NCBI RefSeq assembly: GCF_003312875.1
Contig: NZ_CP015163.1
Location: 4,092,001-4,156,000, forward strand
Origin: Amycolatopsis albispora
GTDB taxonomy: Bacteria > Actinomycetota > Actinomycetes > Mycobacteriales > Pseudonocardiaceae
Reading direction: 5' to 3'
DNA: 64,000 bases
The notes beneath the pieces are model-generated. The model made no database searches. It saw nothing but the letters and a program-made list of their open reading frames with translations, and was not told the origin of the DNA. The first letter of the stretch is position 1; each line of letters starts with the position of its first letter. Of the stretch, positions 8,834 through 17,629 are shown piece after piece. The position numbers were made by a program, and so were the translations under genes.

Positions 8834-9613
8834 CTAGGCTCCCCGTCCCGGGCTGTCCAGCTCACCTCGATGCGCCGCGCTGAGCAGCTGCTCACGCAGT
8901 TCACGCGCGTGCCTGCGGCTCACCGGGACGTCACCGAGATCGGTGTGCGCGAGCAGCCCGCCCGCCGAATCGCTGCGCAGCTCGCGGACCGCCGACAACG
9001 CCACCAGGTAACTCCGGTGCGCGCGGACAAAACCCGCCCCACCCCAGTACTCCTCCATACGGGAGATCGGGATGCGCACCAGGTGCACGCCGGACGGCGT
9101 GTGCAGCCGGACGTAGTCACCGTGTGCCTCGACGAACTGCACCTCGCTGCGGCGCACGTACCGGGTGCGCCCGCCGACCTCGACCGGCAGCGCGGCCATC
9201 GCGTCGGTTTGCCGCGTGGCCGGTTCGGCACCGCCACCGCCGCCCGCCATCTTCACCACGCGCGCCAGGGTGGCCGAAAGCCGTTCCGCGCGAACGGGTT
9301 TGAGCAGGTAGTCGATCGCGCCGATGCCGTACGCGGCGACCGCGTGCTCCTCGTGCGCGGTGACAAAAACGATCACCGGCGGTTCGCTCAGCTTCGCCAG
9401 CAGGCCGGCCATCTCCAGCCCGTCCAGGCCCGGCATGGAGATGTCCAGGAACACCGCGTCGAACGGCTCGCTCTGGATCATCCGCAGCGCGGTCACCGCG
9501 TCCGGCGCGCCGCTGACCGCGGCCACCTCGGGCGCGTCCTCCAGCAGGCGGCACAGCTCGGCCAGCGCGGGCGGCACGTCGTCCACGGCGAGCACGCGCA
9601 GTCCATCGGCCAT
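8834..9613 (-). CDS. LytTR-family response regulator
   Basis: The ATG at 9613 gives 259 residues. A receiver domain (about 1-120) carries the acidic pair at 11-12, the phospho-acceptor Asp57 in FLDISMPGLDG and the switch lysine in LLKPV. A LytTR DNA-binding domain (about 150-250) follows with FVEAHGDYVRLHT and RAHRSYLV. It shares one base (TGATG) with the histidine kinase gene and continues without a gap into a symporter module. By analogy with BtsSR/YpdAB it should switch on the adjacent symporter; LytTR sites were not identified. Confidence 0.92.
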   Translation of the reverse strand: MADGLRVLAVDDVPPALAELCRLLEDAPEVAAVSGAPDAVTALRMIQSEPFDAVFLDISMPGLDGLEMAGLLAKLSEPPVIVFVTAHEEHAVAAYGIGAIDYLLKPVRAERLSATLARVVKMAGGGGGAEPATRQTDAMAALPVEVGGRTRYVRRSEVQFVEAHGDYVRLHTPSGVHLVRIPISRMEEYWGGAGFVRAHRSYLVALSAVRELRSDSAGGLLAHTDLGDVPVSRRHARELREQLLSAAHRGELDSPGRGA

Positions 9614-10653
9614 CACGGCATCACCCCCGGCTGGAACCGCGGCACCCGCAGCACCACGCGGGTCCCGGCGTCCTTCGCGGTCTCCACCACCAGCCCGTAC
9701 CAGGGCCCGTAGACGCTGCGCAGGCGCTTGTCCACGTTGGCCAGCCCGAGGCTGTCCGGATCGCCCTGCCCGGCGAGAATGGCCTCCGCCTTCTCCGGCT
9801 CCATGCCGACCCCGTCGTCCTCCACGCTGATCACACAGTCCGTCCCCTCGGCCACGCCGGAAACGTGCACCACTCCCTTGCCCGGCGACGGCTCGATCCC
9901 GTGCCGGACCGCGTTCTCCACCACCGGCTGCAGCACCAGGTACGGCACCGCCACCGCGAGCACCTCCGGGGACACCCGCACCTGCACGGTCAGCCGCTCC
10001 CCCAGCACCGCGCGCTGCAGGGCCAGGTAGGTCTCGATGGCGTGGAACTCGTCGGCGAGCGTGGTGTACTCGCCGTGCCTGGCCAGGCTGTACCGGATGT
10101 AGTCGGCGAAGTCGAGCATCAGCTCGCGGGCGCGATCCGGTTCCGACCGGACGAGTGAGGCGATCACGGTGAGTGCGTTGTAGACGAAGTGCGGGGAGAT
10201 CTCGGCCCGCAGCGCGCGCAGCTCGGCGCGGGCGGCGTTCTCGGCGGAGGCCTCCAGCCTGCCGCGCTCCAGCGCGTCGGCCACCCAGCCGGTGACCTCG
10301 CGCACGGCGGCCCTGTCCGGCCTGCCGCAGATCACCAGCACCCCGGCCAGGTCGTCGCGGGCGTAGAGGGGTTGCGCCTGCGCGGGCGGGCGGCCGCTGG
10401 CCGTCTCGGTGTGCAGCACGTTGTGCACCAGCGCCCCGGCGTCCACCCCGGCCGGGGGATGCCCGGCCCAGACCACGGCGCCGGACAGGTCGGCCAGCCC
10501 GATGGCGTCGGCGTCGAGCAGGCGGCGGATGCCGCGGGCGGCGTTGCGTGCCCCGCGGCCGCCGAGCCCGCCCTTGAGCTCCGCGGCGATCTGCCGGGCG
10601 GTGTGCAGCACCTCCGCCGGCTCCGCCCTGGGCAGCGCGCGCAGCCCCGGCAT
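9613..10653 (-). CDS. LytS-type sensor histidine kinase, soluble
   Basis: The start at 10653 (MPGLRALPRA) gives 346 residues. The His_kinase domain has phospho-acceptor His155 in EISPHFVYNAL, the N-box ENAVRHGIEP and the G-box DDGVGM, which place it in the LytS/YpdA group. No transmembrane segment is visible; the first 140 residues look like a GAF-type cytosolic sensor (LLDADAIGLADLSG). Classical LytS or BtsS proteins have several membrane helices, so this one probably senses an intracellular metabolite. It is the first gene of the four-gene module with the LytTR regulator and symporter. Confidence 0.9.
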   Translation of the reverse strand: MPGLRALPRAEPAEVLHTARQIAAELKGGLGGRGARNAARGIRRLLDADAIGLADLSGAVVWAGHPPAGVDAGALVHNVLHTETASGRPPAQAQPLYARDDLAGVLVICGRPDRAAVREVTGWVADALERGRLEASAENAARAELRALRAEISPHFVYNALTVIASLVRSEPDRARELMLDFADYIRYSLARHGEYTTLADEFHAIETYLALQRAVLGERLTVQVRVSPEVLAVAVPYLVLQPVVENAVRHGIEPSPGKGVVHVSGVAEGTDCVISVEDDGVGMEPEKAEAILAGQGDPDSLGLANVDKRLRSVYGPWYGLVVETAKDAGTRVVLRVPRFQPGVMP

Positions 10654-10733
10654 GCGTGCTCCCCTCGTCGTCGAAGTGGCTAGATGGTAGCCGCTGTCCG
10701 AGGGTGAGCGCGTGACAGCGCGGCGCGGTCGGG

Positions 10734-11606
10734 TCAGGCCTCCAGGAAGACGATGCGTTCCGGGTCGACGGTGAGGCGCAACTGCTGGCGCTTGACTTCG
10801 ACCAGGGTGGCCAGCTCGGTGGCGTGGCCATCGGGCGTGGTGAACAGGCGGTCGTCGCGCGTGTCCAGGTAACGCGCGAAGTTGGCCAGCGAGACCCCGC
10901 CGCTCTCGTCCAGCCCGAGGTAGTCGACCAGGCGCCGGAACAGTTTCGGCAGCAGCACCACTTCTTCCTGCAGCTGCTTCCGCGAGGTCAGCCGGAATCC
11001 TTCGGTGGAGACGTCGTGCGCCCAGATCCCGGCCTTCTTCTCCCGCGCGGCCGTCGCGGCGTCGGCCATCGCCTGACGCAGGTCGACGTAGAGCAGCGAG
11101 TAGAACGTCGGGAACGCGTGCCCGGCGGCGAGCTGTTCGAAATTCGCCGAATTCGCCACTCCCTTCGCGTCCAGGTGCACCTGGCTGCCATCTTTCGCGC
11201 GGCCGCGCTGCCCGCGGAAGGCGAACGAAACCGGGCGCCCGTACTTGTCGGCGAACCGCGTCAGGATGTGTCCCGGCACGCTTTCCGGACTGGCCGAGAC
11301 AACCGTTCCGTCTTCGTCCCTTTCCACCGACCTGAAACCGAGTTGCCGCAGGAGCGCGTCGGCGCCCTCCTTCGCCAGCGCGGGATGCTGGTGCCACCTC
11401 CCGCCACCTGGCGCCTGGCTCTGGTAATGGGTTTCCAGCGCGTCGATGCCTTCGAGGCGCAGTTGTGCGCCGCCACGCGAGTTCAGCCGGACACGCAGCC
11501 CGGCTTTGAGGAACGCGTCACCGTCGGTTGGGTAAAACCGCACCGAATCACCGTCGGGCGATGCTCCGACGATCTGAAAGGTGCCCTTGATCAAAGTCAG
11601 CGTCAT
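10734..11606 (-). CDS. Staphylococcal-nuclease-like (TNase-fold) protein
   Basis: The 290-residue product begins with an OB-fold-like segment resembling thermonuclease: GDSVRFYP, LRLEGIDALETHY, GRPVSFAF and, later, KKAGIWA. These correspond to the DGD, RLxGIDxPE and GIW landmarks of the SNase family, but the catalytic arginines are not clearly kept, so activity is uncertain. No signal peptide is present, unlike many secreted thermonucleases. The C-terminal 100 residues have no recognised domain. It is a single-gene unit between the kinase operon and the amidohydrolase. Confidence 0.65.
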   Translation of the reverse strand: MTLTLIKGTFQIVGASPDGDSVRFYPTDGDAFLKAGLRVRLNSRGGAQLRLEGIDALETHYQSQAPGGGRWHQHPALAKEGADALLRQLGFRSVERDEDGTVVSASPESVPGHILTRFADKYGRPVSFAFRGQRGRAKDGSQVHLDAKGVANSANFEQLAAGHAFPTFYSLLYVDLRQAMADAATAAREKKAGIWAHDVSTEGFRLTSRKQLQEEVVLLPKLFRRLVDYLGLDESGGVSLANFARYLDTRDDRLFTTPDGHATELATLVEVKRQQLRLTVDPERIVFLEA

Positions 11607-11650
11607 GGGGCCATGCTAAGTAGCGAAGGTCGCAATTACAGGTGCATCAG

Positions 11651-11670
11651 CCATTCAGCCCAATGAATGG
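11651..11670 (-). terminator. Short hairpin after the amidohydrolase gene
   Basis: Perfect 7-base arms CCATTCA/TGAATGG with a 6-base loop lie six bases beyond the amidohydrolase stop at 11677. The stem is short and has no T-run, so terminator function is tentative. Confidence 0.4.
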
Positions 11671-11676
11671 AAGGTT

Positions 11677-13086
11677 TCAGAATGTGCGGCGCCCGCCGAG
11701 CACGGTGGCGGTGACCGGAACCGAACGCAGGTTGGCGGTCCGCAGGTCCGCCGCGACCACCACCAGGTCGGCCACGTCCCCGACCGCGACCGTGCCCCGC
11801 CCACCGCAAGCGGCGCGCAACGCGGCTTCCAGCGGTATCGCCTGCTCGGGGTGCCAGGCCGGCCGGTCGTCGTCGGTCCGCGCCACCGCCGACGCGATCC
11901 CGTCCCACGGGTCGAGCGGCGCCACCGGCGCGTCCGATCCGAACTCGAGCGTGGCCCCGGCGGAAAGCAAGGCGCGGTAAGGGAAGGCGTCGGCCGTGCG
12001 ACCGGCCCAGTGGTGGTCGGCCACGTCCCGGTCGTCCGGCTGGTGCGCGGGCTGCACGCTCGCCACCACCCCGAGTTGGGCGAAGCGCGGCACGTCCTCG
12101 GCACGCACGAGTTGCGCGTGCTCGATCCGCCCGCCGAGGCCGAGTGCCTCGAAGGCGTCCAGCGCGAGCGTGTTCGCGTGATCACCGATCGCATGCACCG
12201 CCGGCGAGATACCGTGCTCGGCGGCGCGTCGCATCAGTGCCACCAGTTCGTCGTAGGGCAACTCCAGCAGGCCGTGGTCGCCGCCGTCGTAGGCGTGGTG
12301 GCAGTAGGCCGTCCTGGTGTTGAGCGAACCGTCCACGAAGAGCTTGTACGGGCCGACGCTCAGCAGGCCGTCGGTGTCGCCGGTACGCCGGCCCAGCGCG
12401 ATGGTGGTGTCCAGCAGGTGCCGCGCGATCACGCACGAAACGCGCGTCGGCAGCGGACCGAGTTCCCGGCGCCGCTGCCACGCGGTGATCGTGTCGGTGT
12501 ACTCGTAGTCCGCGATCTTGGTGACGCCGAGCGCCGCCGCGGCCTCGGCGGCCTCCAGCACCCAGCGGTCCACCACCTCCGGCGGCGCCGACGGCAGCTC
12601 GGCGGTGGCGCTCATGCAGTCGTTCTCGAGCAGGACGCCGGTCGGGTGCTCCCGGCCGATGAGGGAGAGGGCCGCCGGGCTCAGCCACAACGTGTGCAGG
12701 TCGGCGCTGAACAACGCGATCGGCTGCCCGGGCAGCGCGCGCTCGAGCAGATCCTTGTGCGGTGCGTCCGGCCAGAGCCCGTCGCGGAAGCCGTGCCCGA
12801 GCACCACCTCACCCGGCCGATGCCCGTGCCGCACGAGCAACTCCACCACCTCGGCGGCGGAGGTCGCGTCGCCCAGCGGAATGCGCCGGCGGGAGGCCGC
12901 CCACTGTTCACAATGGACGTGGGAGTCGACCAGCCCGGGCAGCAAGGTGCCCCCGTCCCCGTCGACCACCTCGGCGCCGCCCGGCGCGGCGTCCCCGATC
13001 GCGGCCACCCGCCCGCCGGAGACGCGGACGTCGACCAGCGGCCCGTCGAGCCCCAGCCGCACGTCGCGCAGGAACAACTCACTCAC
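11677..13086 (-). CDS. Metal-dependent amidohydrolase, YtcJ-like (amidohydrolase 3)
   Basis: The GTG at 13086 follows a GGAGG nine bases upstream and yields 469 residues. Metal-binding and fold landmarks of the YtcJ branch of the amidohydrolase superfamily are present: DSHVHCEQWA (HxH), VDGSLNTRTA, HAIGDHANTLALDAF, RIEHAQLV and GSDAPVAPLDPWDG. These enzymes hydrolyse N-acyl or cyclic amide substrates in the cytoplasm; the exact substrate here is unknown. No signal peptide. It is separated from lpdA by a palindromic repeat and a terminator, so it is its own unit. Confidence 0.85.
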   Translation of the reverse strand: MSELFLRDVRLGLDGPLVDVRVSGGRVAAIGDAAPGGAEVVDGDGGTLLPGLVDSHVHCEQWAASRRRIPLGDATSAAEVVELLVRHGHRPGEVVLGHGFRDGLWPDAPHKDLLERALPGQPIALFSADLHTLWLSPAALSLIGREHPTGVLLENDCMSATAELPSAPPEVVDRWVLEAAEAAAALGVTKIADYEYTDTITAWQRRRELGPLPTRVSCVIARHLLDTTIALGRRTGDTDGLLSVGPYKLFVDGSLNTRTAYCHHAYDGGDHGLLELPYDELVALMRRAAEHGISPAVHAIGDHANTLALDAFEALGLGGRIEHAQLVRAEDVPRFAQLGVVASVQPAHQPDDRDVADHHWAGRTADAFPYRALLSAGATLEFGSDAPVAPLDPWDGIASAVARTDDDRPAWHPEQAIPLEAALRAACGGRGTVAVGDVADLVVVAADLRTANLRSVPVTATVLGGRRTF

Positions 13087-13151
13087 CGCGATCACCCTCC
13101 ACACCCACTAGACGACGCCCTCCGATCATGCCCGCCACCCCTCCGCCAGGT

Positions 13152-13204
13152 GTCACGAAAGCCACATTCGAGACGCCAAACGTCTCGAAAGCCACATTCG
13201 TGAC
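13152..13204. repeat. 53-bp palindromic repeat, copy 1 (with internal 15-bp inversion)
   Basis: The layout is a 24-base arm, a 5-base centre (CCAAA) and a 24-base arm. The right arm matches the other copies, but in the left arm the segment CGAATGTGGCTTTCG is replaced by its exact reverse complement CGAAAGCCACATTCG. So this copy has two direct 15-mers where the others have inverted ones. The outer GTCACG/CGTGAC and inner CGAGACG/CGTCTCG still pair. It lies in the 347-base gap between lpdA and the amidohydrolase, which otherwise holds only a terminator. Confidence 0.9.
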
Positions 13205-13336
13205 ACCGCAGCCGCCCTGCCAGCTCCGCCATCCCAACGCAAGGTGAGCCCACTGTCCTCCCAACGGGAAGCCGGGCACCAAACCCAAGGCCAGGCCGCC
13301 CACACCACCCCCGCCCCCGATCCACCGCCCAAAACA

Positions 13337-13394
13337 CGGCGAAGAAGCCCTTGTCAAGGTACTCTTTCCAGCCTTGACAAGGGCTTCTTCGCCG
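13337..13394 (-). terminator. Strong terminator hairpin of lpdA
   Basis: Perfect 23-base inverted arms (13337-13359 and 13372-13394, outer bases CGGCGAAGAAGCCC) with a 12-base loop lie 39 bases after the lpdA stop. On the minus strand the stem is followed by TGTTTTG. This is the longest perfect stem seen in the window. Confidence 0.85.
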
Positions 13395-13433
13395 TAGTCA
13401 CAATAAAAAATCGGGGCGGCCCCCAAGAACCAC

Positions 13434-14834
13434 CTACATGTTGATCATATGCCCAGCCAGCCCATGCACGGCTTCCTTGACCGCCTCCGACAGCGTCGGG
13501 TGCGCATGCACGTTCCGCGCCACCTCGTGCACCGTCAAATCCCACTGCTGCGCCAAAGTCAGCTCCGGCAGCAACTCCGTCACATCGGGCCCGATCATGT
13601 GGGCCCCCAGCAACTCCCCGTATTTCTTGTCGCTGATGATTTTCACGAAACCGACCGGATCCGCCAGCCCGTGCGCTTTCCCGTTCGCGGTGAACGGGAA
13701 CTTCGCCACATTGACGTCGAAGCCCTTTTCCCTGGCCTGTTCCTCGGTCCAGCCGAACGAAGCCACCTGCGGCTGGCAGAACGTCGCCCGCGGGATCATC
13801 TGGTAGTCCAGTTCCATGGTTTCCGCGCCACCGATCGTCTCGGCCGCGATGATGCCCATGGACTCCGCCGCGTGCGCCAGCATCAGCTTCGCGGTCACGT
13901 CACCGATGGCGAAGATGTGCGGCACGTTCGTCCGGCAGAAGCCGTCGATCGCGATGGCGCCGCGCTCGGTCAGCTCGACGCCGGTGTTCTCCAGGCCGTA
14001 GCCCTCCACCCGCGGCTGGAACCCGATGGCCTGCAGCACCTTGTCCGCTTCGAGCGTCTGCTCCTTGCCGTCCTTCGACACGGTCACCCGCACCTTCGCC
14101 CCGGACTCGTCGATCGACTCGACGCGGGTCGAGGTGAGCACCTCGATGCCGAGCTTCCGGTACCGGCGCGCCAGCTCCTTGGACACCTCGGCGTCCTCCA
14201 GCGGCACCATCCGGTCCAGGAACTCGACGATGGTGACCTGCACCCCGTAGTTGTGCAGCACATACGCGAACTCGACGCCGATCGCGCCGGCCCCGGCGAT
14301 GATGATGCTCTCCGGCAGCTCGCGGGTGAGGATCTGCTCCTCGTAGGTGACCACCCGATCGCTGACCGCGGTCCCCGGCAGCAGCCGCGTGGTCGCGCCG
14401 GCGGCGATGATGCAGTTGCCGAAGGTGATCGTCTCGCTACCGCCGTCGGTGAGCGCCACCTCGAGCGTGTTGGCGTCGGTGAAGCTGCCCCGCCCGGAAA
14501 ACTCGGTGATCTTGTTCTTCTTCATCAGGAAGTGCACGCCCTTGACGCGCCCCTCCGCGACCTGGCGGCTGCGGTCGTGCGCCACCCCGAAGTCGAAGCT
14601 GACCGACCCGTCGACCTGGATGCCGAACGTCTTCGCCTCGTTGTGGAACAGGTGCGCCAGCTCGGCGTTGCGCAGCAGCGCCTTGGACGGGATGCAGCCC
14701 ACGTTCAGGCAGACCCCACCCCAGTACTTCTCCTCGACGATCGCCGTCTTCAGTCCGAGCTGGGCAGCGCGCACGGCCGCGACGTACCCGCCGGGCCCCG
14801 CTCCCAGCACCACCACATCGAAATGAGCACTCAT
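13434..14834 (-). CDS. lpdA: Dihydrolipoyl dehydrogenase (E3)
   Basis: The 466-residue flavoprotein has the FAD-binding [10 protein letters not shown] motif at residues 11-20, the redox-active disulfide Cys42/Cys47 in [13 protein letters not shown], the NAD-binding [10 protein letters not shown] and the C-terminal HAHPTLSE catalytic base region. It reoxidises dihydrolipoamide for the pyruvate and 2-oxoglutarate dehydrogenases and the glycine cleavage system (the gcv genes lie near the window end). A lone cytosolic housekeeping gene with its own terminator. Confidence 0.95.
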   Translation of the reverse strand: MSAHFDVVVLGAGPGGYVAAVRAAQLGLKTAIVEEKYWGGVCLNVGCIPSKALLRNAELAHLFHNEAKTFGIQVDGSVSFDFGVAHDRSRQVAEGRVKGVHFLMKKNKITEFSGRGSFTDANTLEVALTDGGSETITFGNCIIAAGATTRLLPGTAVSDRVVTYEEQILTRELPESIIIAGAGAIGVEFAYVLHNYGVQVTIVEFLDRMVPLEDAEVSKELARRYRKLGIEVLTSTRVESIDESGAKVRVTVSKDGKEQTLEADKVLQAIGFQPRVEGYGLENTGVELTERGAIAIDGFCRTNVPHIFAIGDVTAKLMLAHAAESMGIIAAETIGGAETMELDYQMIPRATFCQPQVASFGWTEEQAREKGFDVNVAKFPFTANGKAHGLADPVGFVKIISDKKYGELLGAHMIGPDVTELLPELTLAQQWDLTVHEVARNVHAHPTLSEAVKEAVHGLAGHMINM

Positions 14835-14851
14835 GGTTGCAGCCTATGCCC

Positions 14852-15628
14852 CTAACGGGTGACGGGTGGGGTCTGGCCGCGGACTTCACCGAGGAGGGTG
14901 GTGACGGCCGTCATGATCCGGTCGGTGGCCTCCCGCAGCACCGCCGCCGTCGGGTCCGCGCCGACCAGGTCGGACAGCTCGACCGGCGGCCCGGCCACCA
15001 GCTGGACCCGCGGCCGGCGGAAGAACCGCGGCAGCGGGCTGCCCGGCGGCAGCAGCTCGTGGGTCCCCCAGTTGGCCACCGGCACCACCGGGACCCCGGT
15101 TTCCAGCGCGATCCTGGCGATCCCGGTCTTGCCGCGCGACGGCCAGTGGTCCTCCTCCTTGGAGAACCCGCCCTCGGGAAAGACCACCACGCACTCCCCG
15201 CGCCGGACCGCGCCCACCGCGTCGCGGTAGGCCCCCGACGCCGTCGGCTTGCCCCGGTGGACCGGGATGTGCCCGCCCCCGGACATGATCGAGCCGACCA
15301 GCGGCAACCGCCACAGCTCGGCCTTCGCCAGGTACCTCGGCACCCGGCCGGCCGACAGGCAGAACGCGGTCAACGTGGTCGGATCGGCGTAGGACAGGTG
15401 GTTCGACGCCACCAGCACCCCGCCGGACGCGGGCAGGTGCTCGGTGCCGCGGAAGCTCTGCCGCGAGCCGAACACCAGCATCGGCCAGATCACGTCGATC
15501 GCCAGGCCGTACCAGAACCCGCGGCCGCGCCGGGGGAACCGCCTGGTCACCGCCACCGCCTGCCGGAGCGTGAAGGGACCCCGCCCGGAATCGAGCGGGG
15601 TCCACCTCGGATTCTTCTTCCGCAGCAC
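14852..15628 (-). CDS. 1-acyl-glycerol-3-phosphate acyltransferase family (PlsC)
   Basis: The GTG-initiated 258-residue protein has the acyltransferase HX4D motif (His77 and Asp82 in NHLSYAD), the FPEGG motif and the GVPVVPVANWG block that line the PlsC active site. It should transfer acyl groups to lysophosphatidic acid or a related acceptor at the membrane face. It begins eight bases after the stop of a 57-residue protein, forming a short operon with it and perhaps with the Ddn-like gene. Several PlsC paralogs are usual in actinomycetes, so the acceptor is uncertain. Confidence 0.88.
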   Translation of the reverse strand: MLRKKNPRWTPLDSGRGPFTLRQAVAVTRRFPRRGRGFWYGLAIDVIWPMLVFGSRQSFRGTEHLPASGGVLVASNHLSYADPTTLTAFCLSAGRVPRYLAKAELWRLPLVGSIMSGGGHIPVHRGKPTASGAYRDAVGAVRRGECVVVFPEGGFSKEEDHWPSRGKTGIARIALETGVPVVPVANWGTHELLPPGSPLPRFFRRPRVQLVAGPPVELSDLVGADPTAAVLREATDRIMTAVTTLLGEVRGQTPPVTR

Positions 15629-15636
15629 GCCGGGCC

Positions 15637-15810
15637 CTAGCGGTCCGAGTCGGCTTCCACCGGCCAGTCCGCCAGCTCGCGCACGATGCGCTGCGCGCGG
15701 ACCAGTCCCGGCACCTCGGCCGGGTTCAGCTCACCCCGCTCCGCCTGCCGTTCGGCTTCGGCGAGCTTGGCGAGCAATCCGGCGACCTCCACGGTCGGCT
15801 CCTGCGACAT
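15637..15810 (-). CDS. Small conserved-looking protein (57 aa), function unknown
   Basis: The ATG at 15810 has AGGGAG four bases upstream and the frame ends with TAG at 15637, eight bases before the plsC start. The product begins MSQEPTVEVAGLLAKLAEAE and ends with an Asp/Ser-rich tail; it looks like a short amphipathic helical protein with no cysteine or membrane segment. Tight spacing to plsC and a proper ribosome site support a real gene. I do not recognise the family. Confidence 0.65.
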   Translation of the reverse strand: MSQEPTVEVAGLLAKLAEAERQAERGELNPAEVPGLVRAQRIVRELADWPVEADSDR

Positions 15811-15837
15811 GGCGCTCCCTGGTGACCGCGCCGGGAC

Positions 15838-16245
15838 TCAGCCCTGGCGCTCCAGCACGACCACGGGGATCGGCCGGTCCGTCTTCTTCTGGTACTCATC
15901 GTAGTCAGGCCACACCGCCGCCATCTTCGGCCACAGCACCGCCTTCTCCTGCTCGCTGGCGGTGCGGGCCCGCGCGGTGAACTTGTCCGCCTTGACCTGC
16001 ACCTTCACCTCGGGGTTCTCCTGCAGGTTGAGGTACCAGCCGGGGTGCGAGTCGGCGCCGCCCTTCGAAGCCACCACCACGTAGTCGCCCTCGTGCTCCT
16101 GGTAGATCAGGGCGAACTTGCGGTCCTGCCCGGTCTTGCGGCCCTTGGTGGTGAGGATGAGCACGGGCGCGCCCTTCTGCCAGTCGTGCCCTTCTTCCCC
16201 GTCGGTCTCCTCGTATCGGCGGACGTGCTCGTCACCGAACAGCAT
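15838..16245 (-). CDS. Deazaflavin (F420)-dependent nitroreductase family protein, Ddn-like
   Basis: The 135-residue protein contains the Ddn-family core: APVLILTTKGRKTG, RKFALIYQEHEGDYVVVASKGG, HPGWYLNLQENPEVKVQV and a C-terminal DRPIPVVVLER strand. This split-beta-barrel family uses coenzyme F420, or sometimes lipids or haem, and is largely restricted to actinobacteria. It reduces quinones or nitro compounds (family knowledge). It lies 27 bases upstream of the small protein gene on the same strand and diverges from the MFS gene. Confidence 0.88.
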   Translation of the reverse strand: MLFGDEHVRRYEETDGEEGHDWQKGAPVLILTTKGRKTGQDRKFALIYQEHEGDYVVVASKGGADSHPGWYLNLQENPEVKVQVKADKFTARARTASEQEKAVLWPKMAAVWPDYDEYQKKTDRPIPVVVLERQG

Positions 16246-16320
16246 GGAAAAGCTCCTCTCCGTACAGGTTCTCCGGTCAGCACAGACGCCTGCCCGCGCC
16301 CCGCTATTCCGCGGCCGCGG

Positions 16321-16370
16321 GATTGGCCCAATCGACCTGGTCCGTCATTGGACCTTCCGACATGCCAATG
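16321..16370. promoter_or_regulatory. Cluster of ATTGG/CCAAT inverted repeats between divergent genes
   Basis: GATTGGCCCAATC (16321-16333) is a 13-base palindrome, followed by CATTGG (16346-16351) and CCAATG (16365-16370), again an inverted pair. All lie between the Ddn-like gene (minus) and the MFS gene (plus, start 16391). A regulator binding here could control either gene; no regulator gene is adjacent. Confidence 0.4.
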
Positions 16371-16390
16371 TGGCTCCTACCGTCACTGCC

Positions 16391-17629
16391 ATGAGCGTTC
16401 TCCCCCAGCCTGGACCACCTCGGGTGCTCGCGCTCGCCCAGCTGATCAACTCCTGCGGTGACGGCGCCTTCTACGTCACCTCGGCGCTGTACTTCACCCG
16501 GGTGGTGGGCCTGTCGGCGACCGAGGCCGGGTTCGGCCTGACCGCGGGCTGGGCGGCGGGCTTCCTGGCGAGCGTGCCGCTGGGCGCGCTGGCCGACCGG
16601 CGTGGTCCGAAAGCGACGGCCGTCGCGCTCGCGCTGGGCACCGCGGCCGCGGTCGGCGCGTTTGTCTTCATCAGCTCGTTCGCCGCTTTTGTGCTGGCCG
16701 CCTGCGTTTACGCCTCGATGCAATGTGGACTGGCGGCGGCCCGGCAGGCGCTGCTCGCCGCGCTGGTCGACCAGGCCGAGCGCACGCGGACGCGGGCCCG
16801 CCTCCAGTCCAGCACGAACGCCGGGCTCGCGGTCGGTGCCTCGCTCGGCGGGCTGGCGCTCTACGCCGACACCCGGCCCGCCTACCTGGCGGTTTTCGCC
16901 GTGGACGTGGCCGGGTTCGTGGTCGCCGCGCTGCTCCTGCGCCGCCTGCCGCCGACGCCGCCCGCCCCGGCCAGGACCGCGGGCGAACCACGGCTGGCCG
17001 TGCTGCGCGACCGGCCGTACGCGCTGGTGTCGCTGCTCAACCTGGTCATGCAGCTGCACATCCCGATGATCGGACTGGCGATTCCACTGTGGATAGTCGA
17101 GCGCACGGCAGCCCCCGGCTGGACGGTGTCCGGGCTGCTCGTGCTCAACACGGTGAGCGTGGTGCTGTTCCAGGTCCGCGTGGCCCGCCGCGTCAAGGAC
17201 CTGACCAGCGCGAGCCGCACGATCCGGTACGCGGGCGTGTTACTGCTCGCCTCGTGCGCGGTCTTCGCCTTCTCCACCACCGGCGGACCGTGGACCGCCG
17301 CGCTCATCCTGCTCGGCGCCGCCGCGCTCCAGGCGCTCGGCGAAATGATGCAGGCCTCCGGTGCCTGGGAAATCAGCTTCGCGCTGGCACCGGACGGCAG
17401 GCACGGCCAGTACCAGGGCTTCTTCGGCTCGGGCTTCGCCGTGGCCAGGATGATCGGGCCGCTGGTGCTGACCACGCTGGTGCTCTCCGGCGGCACGCTC
17501 GGCTGGCTGGTGCTCGGTGGTGCCTTCCTCACCGCCGGGCTCGCCATGGGCCCGGCGGTGAGGTGGGCTGCCGCGAACCGCCCGCTAGAAGCGGACCGTG
17601 CGCAGGTACTCGTAACTGCGCGCCGCTGA
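16391..17629 (+). CDS. MFS transporter (12-helix drug/metabolite exporter type)
   Basis: The ATG at 16391 gives 412 residues starting MSVLPQPGPP. Twelve hydrophobic helices are visible with the MFS motif-A loop GALADRRGPKATAV between helices 2 and 3. A drug/H+ antiport role is likely, but the substrate cannot be named. An earlier in-frame start would run through the CCAAT inverted repeats and is rejected. Its last 45 bases overlap the 3' end of the convergent TIM-barrel gene. Confidence 0.85.
   Translation: MSVLPQPGPPRVLALAQLINSCGDGAFYVTSALYFTRVVGLSATEAGFGLTAGWAAGFLASVPLGALADRRGPKATAVALALGTAAAVGAFVFISSFAAFVLAACVYASMQCGLAAARQALLAALVDQAERTRTRARLQSSTNAGLAVGASLGGLALYADTRPAYLAVFAVDVAGFVVAALLLRRLPPTPPAPARTAGEPRLAVLRDRPYALVSLLNLVMQLHIPMIGLAIPLWIVERTAAPGWTVSGLLVLNTVSVVLFQVRVARRVKDLTSASRTIRYAGVLLLASCAVFAFSTTGGPWTAALILLGAAALQALGEMMQASGAWEISFALAPDGRHGQYQGFFGSGFAVARMIGPLVLTTLVLSGGTLGWLVLGGAFLTAGLAMGPAVRWAAANRPLEADRAQVLVTARR

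Noticed and set aside
9614..10831. Long N-terminal extension of the LytTR regulator frame
   Set aside because: It is antisense-free but in a different frame of the histidine kinase gene; the regulator's own ATG at 9613 overlaps the kinase stop exactly.
13079..13426. Possible 115-residue gene between lpdA and the amidohydrolase
   Set aside because: The frame translates straight through the terminator hairpin and the palindromic repeat, has no ribosome site and no domain.
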